Below, piece after piece: positions 7,989-16,135 of a stretch of 47,291 nucleotides of DNA (positions are counted from its first letter, which is position 1; every line of letters starts with the position of its first letter). Position numbers and translations under genes: made by a program. This DNA comes from Geoanaerobacter pelophilus (GTDB lineage: Bacteria > Desulfobacterota > Desulfuromonadia > Geobacterales > DSM-12255), in NCBI RefSeq assembly GCF_018476885.1, contig NZ_JAHCVJ010000014.1, forward strand, positions 1-47,291, given 5' to 3'. Below the pieces are notes generated by a model, which did not search any database, had not been told where the DNA came from, and saw nothing but the letters and a program-made list of their open reading frames with translations.

Positions 7989-8894
7989 TTAGCCTACGTA
8001 ACAATCACAAATAAGAGCCACAAGGATAACTGCCAGGTAGGCAATAGATGCATGATACGCTTGTGCTTGAACCTGCAAGCGGAATATGTCGACCATGCAG
8101 ATTACCAAAAAAGCGCTGCCTACAATGCACGCAACAACTGCATACTCAACTGAGTTATAGCCAGTGATATAGAAGGTCAATGATATAGGGGTCAAAAGCA
8201 CTACGCAGAGTAAGCTCAATGCTTTTGTTAGATTAATACCATGGGTTACAGGGAGAACCGGAATAGTAGCCTGACGATAATCATCCAAATGCTGCAATGC
8301 TAGAAACCAGAAGTGTGGGAGTTGCCATACAAAAATCAAGAAAGCAAGCATGAGAGAGGGGGCTGAAACGTGACCTGTGACAGCTGCTGAGCCAATGAGA
8401 GGTGGTAAAGCCCCGGGAATTGCACCTGCGGCCACTCCCCAGCAGGAACTCTTTTTAAGCCATGAGGTATATAGCAATAAATATGTTGCTGCCGCCGCAA
8501 TCAGCAGCGTTGTCGTCAGCATATTCACAAACGTTGCAGCGATGATAAGGGCTGATGAGATTAATGCGAGAGCAATAACTGTGGCCTTAACACTTCCTAC
8601 CACTTCAAGGGCGCGACATCTTCGCTTCAGGCGAACCATCTGTCGATCGGTATTGCTTTCAAGAACCGAATTCGCCATGGCTGCACCGGTCGCGGCCAGA
8701 ACGATACAGATGATCCCGTAAGCTTCAAGAACAAACGAGTGCAACTGGGAAGATGCCATAACCATTGCAGTAAATGCTGACAGGGTCTCCGCGCAAACAA
8801 TCCCAGGTTTTGCGAGTAGCAACATTGCTTCACACTGATGCATCTCAGAGACAACGACTGATGAGTCACCATATGACTCCGACGATATCTGCAT
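7989..8894 (-). CDS. ctaB: Protoheme IX farnesyltransferase (heme O synthase), UbiA family
   Basis: The 301-residue integral membrane prenyltransferase is predicted to transfer farnesyl to heme B to make heme O for the neighbouring caa3 oxidase. Eight or nine hydrophobic segments are visible. The first Asp-rich site reads NSVLESNTDRQMVR, where family members usually have NxxxDRDxDxxMxR, so the first Asp is Glu. The region IPVLPVTHG occupies the usual second-site position after the YRQATIP segment. GAIPGALPPLIG and LPHFWFLAL are characteristic heme O synthase blocks. The ribosome site is aagggg, 7 nt before ATG 8894. A sigma-54-like promoter lies at 8929-8945. It diverges from the sco-cox operon. 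Confidence 0.88.
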   Translation of the reverse strand: MQISSESYGDSSVVVSEMHQCEAMLLLAKPGIVCAETLSAFTAMVMASSQLHSFVLEAYGIICIVLAATGAAMANSVLESNTDRQMVRLKRRCRALEVVGSVKATVIALALISSALIIAATFVNMLTTTLLIAAAATYLLLYTSWLKKSSCWGVAAGAIPGALPPLIGSAAVTGHVSAPSLMLAFLIFVWQLPHFWFLALQHLDDYRQATIPVLPVTHGINLTKALSLLCVVLLTPISLTFYITGYNSVEYAVVACIVGSAFLVICMVDIFRLQVQAQAYHASIAYLAVILVALICDCYVG

Positions 8895-8928
8895 TTTGTT
8901 GCCCCTTACCTATTCTTCCCCTCGTTTA

Positions 8929-8945
8929 AGCAGCAACCATGCCTT
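8929..8945 (-). promoter_or_regulatory. Sigma-54-like (-24/-12) promoter for ctaB
   Basis: On the minus strand the site reads AAGGCATGGTTGCTGCT, with GG-N10-GC spacing, the GGCA core and TGCT at the -12 element. Transcription would begin near 8918, about 24 nt before the ctaB ATG. It shares its pattern with several other sites in this window. Confidence 0.5.
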
Positions 8946-9135
8946 GCTTGAAATAATAAATCTATACTAGTTTACGTTATTTTTTAGAGGTGAGGTTCAC
9001 TGTAAATGGCAATTATTGTTGTCTGAACGTTTGCATAAAACATTACGTTGCATGATTTTTAAAGTAGACAAATTGGTAGTACACTCTATTTGCATCTGCA
9101 AAAAATATTTCAGCTGCGCCAGTGTCTGCCATTGA

Positions 9136-9267
9136 GTGAATAATATATGGGTGAGTTATGCCAACTGCTTGATGTTATTGTTAATTATTGCGGGTGTTAC
9201 TCAGGCTTTAGAACAGGAACGTCTAGAGTATACCCTGAAAATCAACGAGTTAAAGCTGGGGACATGA
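9136..9267 (+). CDS. Possible small secreted peptide upstream of SCO1 gene
   Basis: The frame opens after a stop at 9133 and runs GTG 9136 (or GTG 9151, ATG 9172) to TGA 9265. The sequence MLLLIIAGVTQA followed by LEQERLEYTLKINELKLGT looks like a signal peptide with an Ala cleavage site and a short charged tail. No ribosome-binding site is visible at any start. It ends 6 nt before the first possible SCO1 start. It may be a real small protein, a remnant, or chance. Confidence 0.2.
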   Translation: MNNIWVSYANCLMLLLIIAGVTQALEQERLEYTLKINELKLGT

Positions 9268-9273
9268 TCAGGC

Positions 9274-10167
9274 ATGAAGTATGAATCAGGGGAAATAATT
9301 GTTGCATTCTATCTGAGGCAATTCTTAATGCCATATTTCACTGCAGAACTGAAGCGCTTTTGGCAAACGGTTGTGACGGTGTTGTTATTCATAATGCCAT
9401 TGGATGCCGTCATCGTGTCAGCTCACACTGCAGAACCGCTCTCTGGAGAGGTGACAACTTCCAAAGGAATCAGTCTTGAAGAGCGTCTGGGCTATAAAAT
9501 CCCCCTTGGACTGACATTTCGGGACGAGTACGGCAAGTCTGTTCGGCTGACGGAATTGATAACAGCACCGTCCATTATTCTCCCTGTGTATTACAGTTGT
9601 AGCAATGTGTGTAACTTTCTCCAGGGAGGACTGGCTAAGGCGCTGCCGGATGTTAATTTTAAGCCGGGTTCGGATTATCGCGTCCTCTCGATCAGTTTTG
9701 ACGAGACCGAAACTCCGGAATTGGCTTTGAAATACAAGAAAACCTACCTGTCGTCGATGAATAAGCCATTTCCTGAAGATGGTTGGCGTTTCCTGACCGG
9801 TGACCGTGATAATATCATCAAACTGACAGATGCCGCAGGCTATCATTTTGAGCGGAAAGAGCACGAATTCGTTCATCCTGTGGTATCTATTGTGGTTGCC
9901 CGTGATGGCACTATCGTTCGCTATCTGTATGGTACTAATTTCCTCTCCAAGGACCTTTCTCTGGCAATTCTTGAGGCCAGAGAGGGAAAGATCGGCGAGA
10001 CGGTAAAAAGGATTGTTGGGTACTGTTTCAGTTTTGACCCTGAGAAAAAGAGCTATGTCTTTAACCTTTTGAGAGTTAGCGCTACAGCAGTTATCCTTAC
10101 ATCTGGAGGATTTCTGGCATTTTTAGTCCTGTGGGGTAAAAAACGGGACAAAGGTAAGACGGGGTGA
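9274..10167 (+). CDS. SCO1/SenC family copper chaperone for cytochrome oxidase
   Basis: The thioredoxin-fold protein has a copper-binding pair in SCSNVCNF (Cys109 and Cys113 of 297) and the partner His201 in HEFVHPVVS. It delivers copper to the CuA site of subunit II on the outside of the membrane. An N-terminal hydrophobic segment (about residues 30-50) acts as signal or anchor, and a second membrane helix lies near the C-terminus (about 268-288), unusual for simple SCO proteins. The start is uncertain: ATG 9274 is the first, but ATG 9328 has GAGG 9 nt upstream and gives a cleaner signal peptide. The stop overlaps the coxA GTG start. It is the first gene of the oxidase operon. Confidence 0.88.
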   Translation: MKYESGEIIVAFYLRQFLMPYFTAELKRFWQTVVTVLLFIMPLDAVIVSAHTAEPLSGEVTTSKGISLEERLGYKIPLGLTFRDEYGKSVRLTELITAPSIILPVYYSCSNVCNFLQGGLAKALPDVNFKPGSDYRVLSISFDETETPELALKYKKTYLSSMNKPFPEDGWRFLTGDRDNIIKLTDAAGYHFERKEHEFVHPVVSIVVARDGTIVRYLYGTNFLSKDLSLAILEAREGKIGETVKRIVGYCFSFDPEKKSYVFNLLRVSATAVILTSGGFLAFLVLWGKKRDKGKTG

Positions 10168-11795
10168 CCATGCAACATTGTGATGATTTGGCTCATCAGA
10201 AACTCAGTTTCTGGAATGATACCGGTAAAACAGGAATCTCTGCCTGGGTTTTTTCCACAGACCATAAAAGGATCGGACTCCTCTACCTTTATTCTGTTCT
10301 CTCATTTTTTCTGGTAGCAGTCACGATCGGACTCCTCCTGAAGATAGAATTGATCGCGCCTGGCCGGACAATAATGGGGCCAGTGACTTATAACGCCCTT
10401 TTTACGGTTCATGGCGTGCTGATGATTTTTCTTTTCATCATTCCCGGTTTTCCCGGGGCTTTCGGCAACCTGGTGATGCCGATTCAGATCGGGGCAAGCG
10501 ACGTTGCCTTCCCACGCCTCAACCTTTTTTCTTGGTGGCTGTACCTAATAGGCGCGGTCACTATTATTTTTTCTCTGTTCACCGGAGGTGGCCCACCAGA
10601 TACCGGTTGGACCTTTTATGTGCCGTTTAGTGTCAAAACCGGCACTAATGTCTCTCTTGCCGTGTTCGGCGTCTTTATCGTCGGGTTTTCCTCGATTCTC
10701 ACCGGAATCAATTTCGTAACGACAATTCACCGCCTGCGAGCAGATGGCATGCAATGGGGGCGATTGCCGCTCTTTGTCTGGTCTGTTTACGCTACCGCCT
10801 GGGTACAGATTCTTGCCACGCCGGTCCTCGGGATCACGTTGCTTCTGATCGTCGCGGAACGTCTTCTCGGTACAGGGCTTTTTGATCCGGCACGAGGCGG
10901 AGATCCGATACTATACCAGCACCTGTTTTGGATCTATTCCCATCCTGCCGTATATATAATGATTTTGCCAGGTATGGGGGTTATCTCCGAAATCTTTCCG
11001 GTTTTTGCCCGCAAGCCGATATTTGGCTACAAGATGATTGCATTTTCAAGTCTGGCAATTGCTGGAGCAGGCTCGCTGGTTTGGGCTCATCACATGTTTA
11101 CCAGCGGCATGAGCGACACGGCAATACTTGTCTTCTCATTTCTCACCTTTGTCGTTGCCATCCCTTCGGCGATCAAGGTCTTCAACTGGGTAGCAACACT
11201 TTACAAAGGATCCATATCTCTTGAAGCGCCCATGCTTTTTGCGCTAAGTTTCATACTATTGTTTTCTATAGGTGGTCTGACAGGCCTTTTGCAAGGAGCC
11301 GCAGCTACCAATATTCATGTCCATGACACCCAGTTTGTTGTCGGTCATTTTCACTATGTCATATTTGGCGGCGCTGGCTTTGCGTTTTTCAGTGCCATGC
11401 ATTACTGGCTTCCCAAGTTCTACGGTCGCACTTATGCCGAAAAACCGGCTGTTGTTGCCTGGGGATTATTGTTTGTCGGTTTCAATATCACCTATTTCCC
11501 GATGATACTTCTTGGGTTGAAAGGAATGCCGCGGCGCTATTATGACTATCTTCCTGAATTCACGCATCTGAACCAGTTATCAACCTTTGGCAGTTGGATT
11601 CTTGCGACCGGGCTTGCCTTAATGCTGGTCAATCTGAGCCGAGGTCTTCTAAAGGGTGAGCCTATCGGCAGAAATCCTTGGGGTGGGGCCACGCTTGAAT
11701 GGACCACACAATCGCCGCCGGTGACGGAAAACTTTGAACAGGAACCGGTAGTTACCCATGGTCCGTATGATTTTAATGGGGCAGGAGTTCCATGA
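10164..11795 (+). CDS. coxA: Cytochrome c oxidase subunit I, A2-type
   Basis: This 543-residue, 12-helix heme-copper oxidase core carries heme a and the heme a3-CuB centre. Visible landmarks are FTVHGVLMIFLFIIPG (low-spin heme His), IYSHPAVYIMILPG (CuB His260 and cross-linked Tyr264), VWAHHMFTSG (CuB His pair) and HDTQFVVGHFHYV (heme ligands). The helix VI motif is YSHPAVY rather than GHPEVY, the signature of A2-type oxidases that use Tyr-Ser instead of the D-channel glutamate. The gene starts at GTG 10164 overlapping the SCO1 stop, or at ATG 10170. It overlaps coxC by 4 nt. Together with the cytochrome-fused subunit II this is a caa3 oxidase. Confidence 0.96.
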   Translation: MTMQHCDDLAHQKLSFWNDTGKTGISAWVFSTDHKRIGLLYLYSVLSFFLVAVTIGLLLKIELIAPGRTIMGPVTYNALFTVHGVLMIFLFIIPGFPGAFGNLVMPIQIGASDVAFPRLNLFSWWLYLIGAVTIIFSLFTGGGPPDTGWTFYVPFSVKTGTNVSLAVFGVFIVGFSSILTGINFVTTIHRLRADGMQWGRLPLFVWSVYATAWVQILATPVLGITLLLIVAERLLGTGLFDPARGGDPILYQHLFWIYSHPAVYIMILPGMGVISEIFPVFARKPIFGYKMIAFSSLAIAGAGSLVWAHHMFTSGMSDTAILVFSFLTFVVAIPSAIKVFNWVATLYKGSISLEAPMLFALSFILLFSIGGLTGLLQGAAATNIHVHDTQFVVGHFHYVIFGGAGFAFFSAMHYWLPKFYGRTYAEKPAVVAWGLLFVGFNITYFPMILLGLKGMPRRYYDYLPEFTHLNQLSTFGSWILATGLALMLVNLSRGLLKGEPIGRNPWGGATLEWTTQSPPVTENFEQEPVVTHGPYDFNGAGVP

Positions 11796-12394
11796 TTCAA
11801 CGAGATGAAAATCGCTATGCCGGGGCCAAGCTCGGAATATGGCTCTTTCTGTTTACGGAAATACTTCTTTTCGGAGGGTTGTTTCTGCTTTATGCCGCAT
11901 ATCTTTCCCAGTATCCCCACGAGTTCGCCTCTGCCGGTCACGAGATGCAGTTGGCATTCGGTTTCGCTAACACCCTGGTTCTCATCACCAGCAGCATGCT
12001 AGCGGCAATGTCACTTACCGCTGTTCAGTTGAGAGAGCAGCGGAAAGCTCTGATAATGCTCGGGGCTACGATCTTTTGCGCCATAATCTTTCTTGTGAAT
12101 AAGTACTTTGAATGGAGTTCCGAAATCAACAGCGGCTTTTACCCAAATTCTCCACGGCTCGCTACGGGTCCGATGGGGGAGGCGCTCTATTTCAGTCTTT
12201 ATTACCTGACAACAGGTCTTCACGGATTGCATGTACTGATAGGTATCGTTTTGCTGACGTTGGTATCTGTGAAGGTCAGCCACGGCACCATTCATGCCGG
12301 TAATTATGTTCTGCTGGAAAACTCAGCTCTCTACTGGCACCTGGTGGACTTGATCTGGATATTCATTTTCCCCCTTTATTATCTGGTTCTCTGA
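11792..12394 (+). CDS. coxC: Cytochrome c oxidase subunit III
   Basis: The 200-residue protein has five hydrophobic helices, the short bacterial form of subunit III. Typical blocks are GIWLFLFTEILLFGGLF, NTLVLITSSM and YYLTTGLHGLHVLIG, with the conserved Glu and His residues of the family (LxTE and HGLHV). It stabilises subunit I and influences proton entry. The start codon overlaps the coxA stop (ATGA), suggesting coupling, and coxD follows after 7 nt. Confidence 0.95.
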   Translation: MIQRDENRYAGAKLGIWLFLFTEILLFGGLFLLYAAYLSQYPHEFASAGHEMQLAFGFANTLVLITSSMLAAMSLTAVQLREQRKALIMLGATIFCAIIFLVNKYFEWSSEINSGFYPNSPRLATGPMGEALYFSLYYLTTGLHGLHVLIGIVLLTLVSVKVSHGTIHAGNYVLLENSALYWHLVDLIWIFIFPLYYLVL

Positions 12395-12401
12395 GGGTCT
12401 T

Positions 12402-12698
12402 ATGGCTTTAGAAAAACATGAAACCGGCGTTCATGTTATCAGTTATAAAGTTCTGATGATGGTATGGCTTACCCTGATGATCCTGACAGGATTGACAGTA
12501 TGGGTATCTCGACAGGACCTGGGCGTAGGGCATATCCTGGGGTCACTTGCTATCGCTGTTGCTAAAGGAGGCTTAGTGATCGCCTTCTTCATGCACATGA
12601 GCTTCGAGGGTCGTCTGCTTCGCTGGTTGTTATTTGTTGCCCTGCTCACCCTGGCAGTGTTTATCGGTTTCACATTCTTTGATCTTGCATACCGCTAG
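12402..12698 (+). CDS. coxD: Cytochrome c oxidase subunit IV (prokaryotic type)
   Basis: The 98-residue protein has three predicted membrane helices: VLMMVWLTLMILTGLTVWV, the AIAVAKGGLVIAFFMHM segment and a C-terminal helix. KGGLVIAFFMH is the characteristic subunit IV pattern. A ribosome site gagggt precedes ATG 12402. It lies between subunits III and II in the operon. Confidence 0.9.
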   Translation: MALEKHETGVHVISYKVLMMVWLTLMILTGLTVWVSRQDLGVGHILGSLAIAVAKGGLVIAFFMHMSFEGRLLRWLLFVALLTLAVFIGFTFFDLAYR

Positions 12699-12706
12699 GA
12701 GTTGAT

Positions 12707-13621
12707 GTGGACCCATATCTGCTGACGACAAATCAGGCGGTTGATCCGGTATTCAAGTTTATCTACGTGGTGTGTATTCTTTTATTTGCAGGGATCTCAG
12801 CGGTGATGTTCTGGTTTGTTTTTCGTTATCACCGTTCACGCGCTCCCCAACCGACGTCGCTGCAGGCAAGTAATCTCTGGCTTGAGGTTCTCTGGACTGC
12901 CGTTCCAACACTGCTGGTAATGGCAATGTTTTACTACGGCTGGGCCGGTTATCTTGCGCTGCGTAATGTACCCAAAGGCGCATTGACAGTAACTGCAACT
13001 GCCAGGATGTGGTCATGGAGTTTTTCTTATGCAAACGGGAAGTCCAGCAAAAAGCTCTATGTTCCTGCTGGCAGGCCTGTCCTGGTTAACTTGGTTTCCA
13101 TGGACGTTATTCATGGGTTTTATCTGCCGGCCTTTAGGGTTAAACGCGACATTGTCCCAGGGATGAAGAATCATGTCTGGTTCGTAGCATCGCAAAAAGG
13201 GTCGTATGATCTTTTCTGCTCGGTTTATTGCGGCACCGAACACTATAAAATGACGACAACTGTTGAGGCTGTTGCCGAAGACAGGTTCAACCAATGGCTG
13301 GAGAGTCCGGAACCGGAAGCTTCCAAGACACCCGGCATTAAGCTCCTTGAGAAATATGGTTGTCTCGGTTGTCACTCGCTCGACGGTACAGAGGTTGTCG
13401 GGCCAACATTCAAGGGACTTTGGGGGAAGCGGCAGGCAGTCATTACCAATGGGAAGGAGAGGAGTATCATTGTGGATGAAGAGTATCTTAAACGCTCAAT
13501 TGAGAAGCCGGAGGCCGATATTGTCAAGGGGTATCAGCCGATAATGCCAAAAAATCCTGACCTAAAGGAAGATGAGCTTGAAGCAATAGTGGAGTTAATA
13601 AAAAGTATTGGCGAGGATTAG
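12707..13621 (+). CDS. coxB: Cytochrome c oxidase subunit II with fused cytochrome c domain (caa3)
   Basis: The 304-residue protein starts at GTG 12707 with AGGAG upstream. Two membrane helices lie at about residues 20-40 and 58-80. The CuA domain follows, with MDVIHGFYLPAF (His ligand) and CSVYCGTEHYKM (two Cys, His and Met ligands). From about residue 210 there is a fused class I cytochrome c with YGCLGCHSL as the heme site and a Met ligand in PIMPKNPDL. Electrons pass from the fused cytochrome to CuA and on to subunit I. The usual Glu in the CuA loop is Val here, which should be tolerated because the ligand is a backbone carbonyl. It is the last structural gene of the oxidase operon. Confidence 0.95.
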   Translation: MDPYLLTTNQAVDPVFKFIYVVCILLFAGISAVMFWFVFRYHRSRAPQPTSLQASNLWLEVLWTAVPTLLVMAMFYYGWAGYLALRNVPKGALTVTATARMWSWSFSYANGKSSKKLYVPAGRPVLVNLVSMDVIHGFYLPAFRVKRDIVPGMKNHVWFVASQKGSYDLFCSVYCGTEHYKMTTTVEAVAEDRFNQWLESPEPEASKTPGIKLLEKYGCLGCHSLDGTEVVGPTFKGLWGKRQAVITNGKERSIIVDEEYLKRSIEKPEADIVKGYQPIMPKNPDLKEDELEAIVELIKSIGED

Positions 13622-13623
13622 AA

Positions 13624-14163
13624 ATGAGATACTCCATGATATCAACGGTTCTCCTTTTCACCGGATTATTTGCCTGTAACCCAACAACTGGTTATTCCGG
13701 TAAAAGCGGTCCTTCGGCTCTTAAAATCTTTTCTGTCACAGAAGGGAGATACGTCATGTCTGAAAAGGTAATAAAGTCTGAGGCCGAATGGAAAAAATTC
13801 CTTACTCCGGCGCAATTCCACATTTTGCGGGAAAAGGGGACTGAGCGGGCTTTTAGCGGCAAACTGCTGAATGTTCATGGTCGCGGGGTATTCCGTTGTG
13901 CCGGGTGTGGATTGGATCTCTTCAGTTCCGATGATAAATTCGAGTCTGGTACCGGTTGGCCGAGTTTCACTAAACCGATTGCCAAAGAAAATGTAACGTT
14001 AAAATCAGACAACAGCTTTTTCATGAAGAGAACAGAGGTGCTTTGTGCCCGTTGCGACGGTCATTTGGGACATGTTTTTGATGATGGGCCGCAACCGACC
14101 GGTCAACGCTACTGCATGAATTCGGATGCCATGACTTTTGCTGAGCTTAAAGCCGCTAAATGA
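13624..14163 (+). CDS. msrB: Peptide-methionine (R)-S-oxide reductase with lipoprotein leader
   Basis: The 179-residue protein reduces methionine-R-sulfoxide in proteins. The MsrB domain from about residue 45 has both zinc CxxC pairs (CAGC and CARC), the SGTGWPSF signature and a catalytic Cys in RYCMNSDAM near the C-terminus. The first 18 residues form a signal peptide with the lipobox LFAC, predicting a lipid-anchored, exported enzyme. An internal in-frame ATG at 13756 has AGGGAG 7 nt upstream and would give a normal cytosolic MsrB beginning MSEKVIKSE. Both forms may be made. It follows coxB by 2 nt and overlaps the next gene, linking methionine repair to oxygen respiration. Confidence 0.92.
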   Translation: MRYSMISTVLLFTGLFACNPTTGYSGKSGPSALKIFSVTEGRYVMSEKVIKSEAEWKKFLTPAQFHILREKGTERAFSGKLLNVHGRGVFRCAGCGLDLFSSDDKFESGTGWPSFTKPIAKENVTLKSDNSFFMKRTEVLCARCDGHLGHVFDDGPQPTGQRYCMNSDAMTFAELKAAK

Positions 14164-15170
14164 AATACTCTACCGACAAGACTGCTATTGCTCAGGCAAT
14201 GTACCTAACGCTGATTTTTATGCTCTGCCTCGGGCTGTTGGGAACGGATGCTCATGCAGCTGAGCAATCGCACACAGCATTAGCCATCAACGTCGAAAAT
14301 GATGCCTTTTACGGCAAGGACGAAAATTACACTGCCGGCAGTTCCCTTGTCATAACCAGAAATAACAAAGGTTTTTTGGGCGGCTCCTGGAGCATAGTCG
14401 GTACTGATAGCGGCAGTTACTTCTCAACCTATGAAATAGCGCAACTGTTGTTTACCCCGACAGAAACCCATCTGCAAGTGCCTGACCCCAAAGACAGGCC
14501 ATACGCAGGTATCCTTTATCTAGGGTTGACATCACATCTGCAAACCAGCTCTTCGCTTCAATCCATAAAACTTATTGGCGGCGTTATCGGCCCGTATTCC
14601 CTCGGAGAGTCCGGACAAAAAACATCTCATGAGCTGTTCCAGAGCAGTCTGCCCCAGGGGTGGGACTATCAGATCCATAATGAACCGCTTATTGATCTCC
14701 AATACGAGTATCGCCATAAATTCGAAACCGCACATCGAGGTGATGGCTTCGGTATTCAGCTGTTCCCAATTGGTGGGGGCATGCTTGGCAATTACCTCAC
14801 AAAGGGGCACCTGGAACTGCAACTGCGCATTGGGTACAATTTGCCCGAATCCATTGGTGATACTTCTATTCGCGGCATCGGCACTGTTCCGTTACCGGAC
14901 AATTTCTGGGACAAGCATTTCTGGGGGGCTTATCTGTTTGGTGGGGCAGGGGCTGATTTCGTCACAAGAGATATCACCTTGGATGGCAATAGCTTCGAAA
15001 GCAGTAGAAGTGTTGCGAAGCGCAACTTTGTCCCATCAGGATCGGTTGGCGTTGCCTTGCTGATCGGCAGACTAAAGAGCTCGTATACCTACAACCTAAT
15101 TGGTAAAGAGTTCTATGGGCAAAAAGAAGTCGAGCAATTTGGGGCCGTAAATGTAACGTACTATTTTTAA
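14160..15170 (+). CDS. LpxR-family lipid A deacylase (DUF2219)
   Basis: The 336-residue protein has a signal peptide ending near AHAAEQS and a 12-strand-like beta-barrel pattern with a terminal aromatic residue (VTYYF). Family landmarks are AINVENDAFYGKDENYTAG near the N-terminus, where Asn-Asp and Thr contribute to the LpxR active site, and DPKDRPYAGILYLG. LpxR removes the 3'-acyloxyacyl group of lipid A in the outer membrane in a calcium-dependent way. The start overlaps the msrB stop (ATGA). It meets the convergent barrel-protein gene with a 4-nt gap and no room for a terminator. Confidence 0.85.
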   Translation: MKYSTDKTAIAQAMYLTLIFMLCLGLLGTDAHAAEQSHTALAINVENDAFYGKDENYTAGSSLVITRNNKGFLGGSWSIVGTDSGSYFSTYEIAQLLFTPTETHLQVPDPKDRPYAGILYLGLTSHLQTSSSLQSIKLIGGVIGPYSLGESGQKTSHELFQSSLPQGWDYQIHNEPLIDLQYEYRHKFETAHRGDGFGIQLFPIGGGMLGNYLTKGHLELQLRIGYNLPESIGDTSIRGIGTVPLPDNFWDKHFWGAYLFGGAGADFVTRDITLDGNSFESSRSVAKRNFVPSGSVGVALLIGRLKSSYTYNLIGKEFYGQKEVEQFGAVNVTYYF

Positions 15171-15174
15171 CCGC

Positions 15175-16134
15175 TCAAAAGCAGTAGCTTATCCCCCCGA
15201 GAAGAACATCGGCGTCCCGGTCATAGTGAGTTAATATGCGGTTCCACGAGGCTCTTACCCCCCAAGGGCCATGGAGCCTGTAGCTGCCGGACATGGTGAT
15301 AATTCCGGACAACGGCTTGTGGGAAATCTTGCCGGCATAATGGTCGACGGTAAAGTAGATGCCGCCACCAGCGCTGAGTGAAAACCGATCGCCCCAAAAA
15401 TTCCTGACGCCCCATAGTTCTGAGGTAATGCCGTTGCGCCTGACCAGATGGTTATTCCCTTCATAGAGCCACCCGACACTCCAATCAATATATTGCACCA
15501 GAGAACGCCGGTATTCCACGCCTGAGGCAAGGTTGCTCTCAGAATTGAAGCTATTTACAATAGATTGTCCCAGATAGGCAGTTATTTCGTTATCGGTATT
15601 CGGTGTGCTTGATCTGATGGCGGGGGAAGCGGGGGAGGTATCCAACCGGTAACCGATACCTGCCAGCGTCGAAACCGTATCAAAGCTGCCACCAACGCCG
15701 GCCCAATTGGTCCGCAACTGGAAAAGCCAGTCTTTGACGTACCAGGTTGCAGCAACACTTGCTATGATCCCAAGTCCGTGTTCATTGCTATAAGAATTAC
15801 CGCTGTTGTTGGTCGTATCAAAATAATAGTACGGTCCTACCCCTGTTGCCAGTGAAAGTCTGTGGACGAGGATGTCGGTCTTGCCCCATAACTGGATGGC
15901 ATGGCCGTCGCGATGGTGGTTTGGGACGTGCCCTTCATTCAGGTAAGAGAAGCCGGCGGCGAAATTGGCCCCCAGCGATTCTTTGTATTCGAGTTGCCAT
16001 GAGTAGGAACTGTCATGCACATCAGCATTCTTTACAGCTCCGCCAAGTAAGGAGAACTCCTGACCAACTGCTTCGTGGCTGCTTGGCAAAAGAAGCATGG
16101 CAAGAGTTATCAGGATGCTGCGTTTTGTTGGCAA
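15175..16134 (-). CDS. Outer-membrane beta-barrel protein with internal duplication
   Basis: The 319-residue protein has a signal peptide (cut near VGQ-EF) and alternating beta-strand pattern to a C-terminal Phe, typical of outer-membrane barrels. The two halves appear related: WLFQLRTNWAGVGGSFD...LAGIGYRL near residue 165 parallels WGVRASWNRILTHYDRD...LLGGISYCF at the end. AFAAGFSYLNEGH-like and DWSVGWLYEGNNH segments also correspond. This suggests a duplicated acyloxyacyl-hydrolase-like or OmpW-size barrel. I cannot show catalytic residues, so no enzyme is claimed. The start is TTG, 1 nt after the aconitase stop, which implies coupling to that gene. Confidence 0.7.
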   Translation of the reverse strand: MPTKRSILITLAMLLLPSSHEAVGQEFSLLGGAVKNADVHDSSYSWQLEYKESLGANFAAGFSYLNEGHVPNHHRDGHAIQLWGKTDILVHRLSLATGVGPYYYFDTTNNSGNSYSNEHGLGIIASVAATWYVKDWLFQLRTNWAGVGGSFDTVSTLAGIGYRLDTSPASPAIRSSTPNTDNEITAYLGQSIVNSFNSESNLASGVEYRRSLVQYIDWSVGWLYEGNNHLVRRNGITSELWGVRNFWGDRFSLSAGGGIYFTVDHYAGKISHKPLSGIITMSGSYRLHGPWGVRASWNRILTHYDRDADVLLGGISYCF

Positions 16135-16135
16135 G

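Larger units (their letters stand above)
8895..9273. other. Divergent intergenic region, ctaB / sco-cox
   Basis: This 379-nt stretch holds the ctaB sigma-54-like promoter (8929-8945), a TTTGCA-TC-TGCAAA palindrome at 9089-9102 that could be an operator, and a possible 43-codon signal-peptide-like frame at 9136-9267. I could not identify a convincing promoter for the sco-cox operon. Confidence 0.6.

Noticed and set aside
8377-8721. Plus-strand frame of 114 codons inside ctaB
   Set aside because: It is antisense to a well-supported membrane protein gene and has no ribosome site or recognisable motif.
9256-9274. GG-N10-GC match just before the SCO1 gene as a sigma-54 promoter
   Set aside because: It lacks the GGCA core and TGC at -12, and its start would fall within or after the first candidate start codon.
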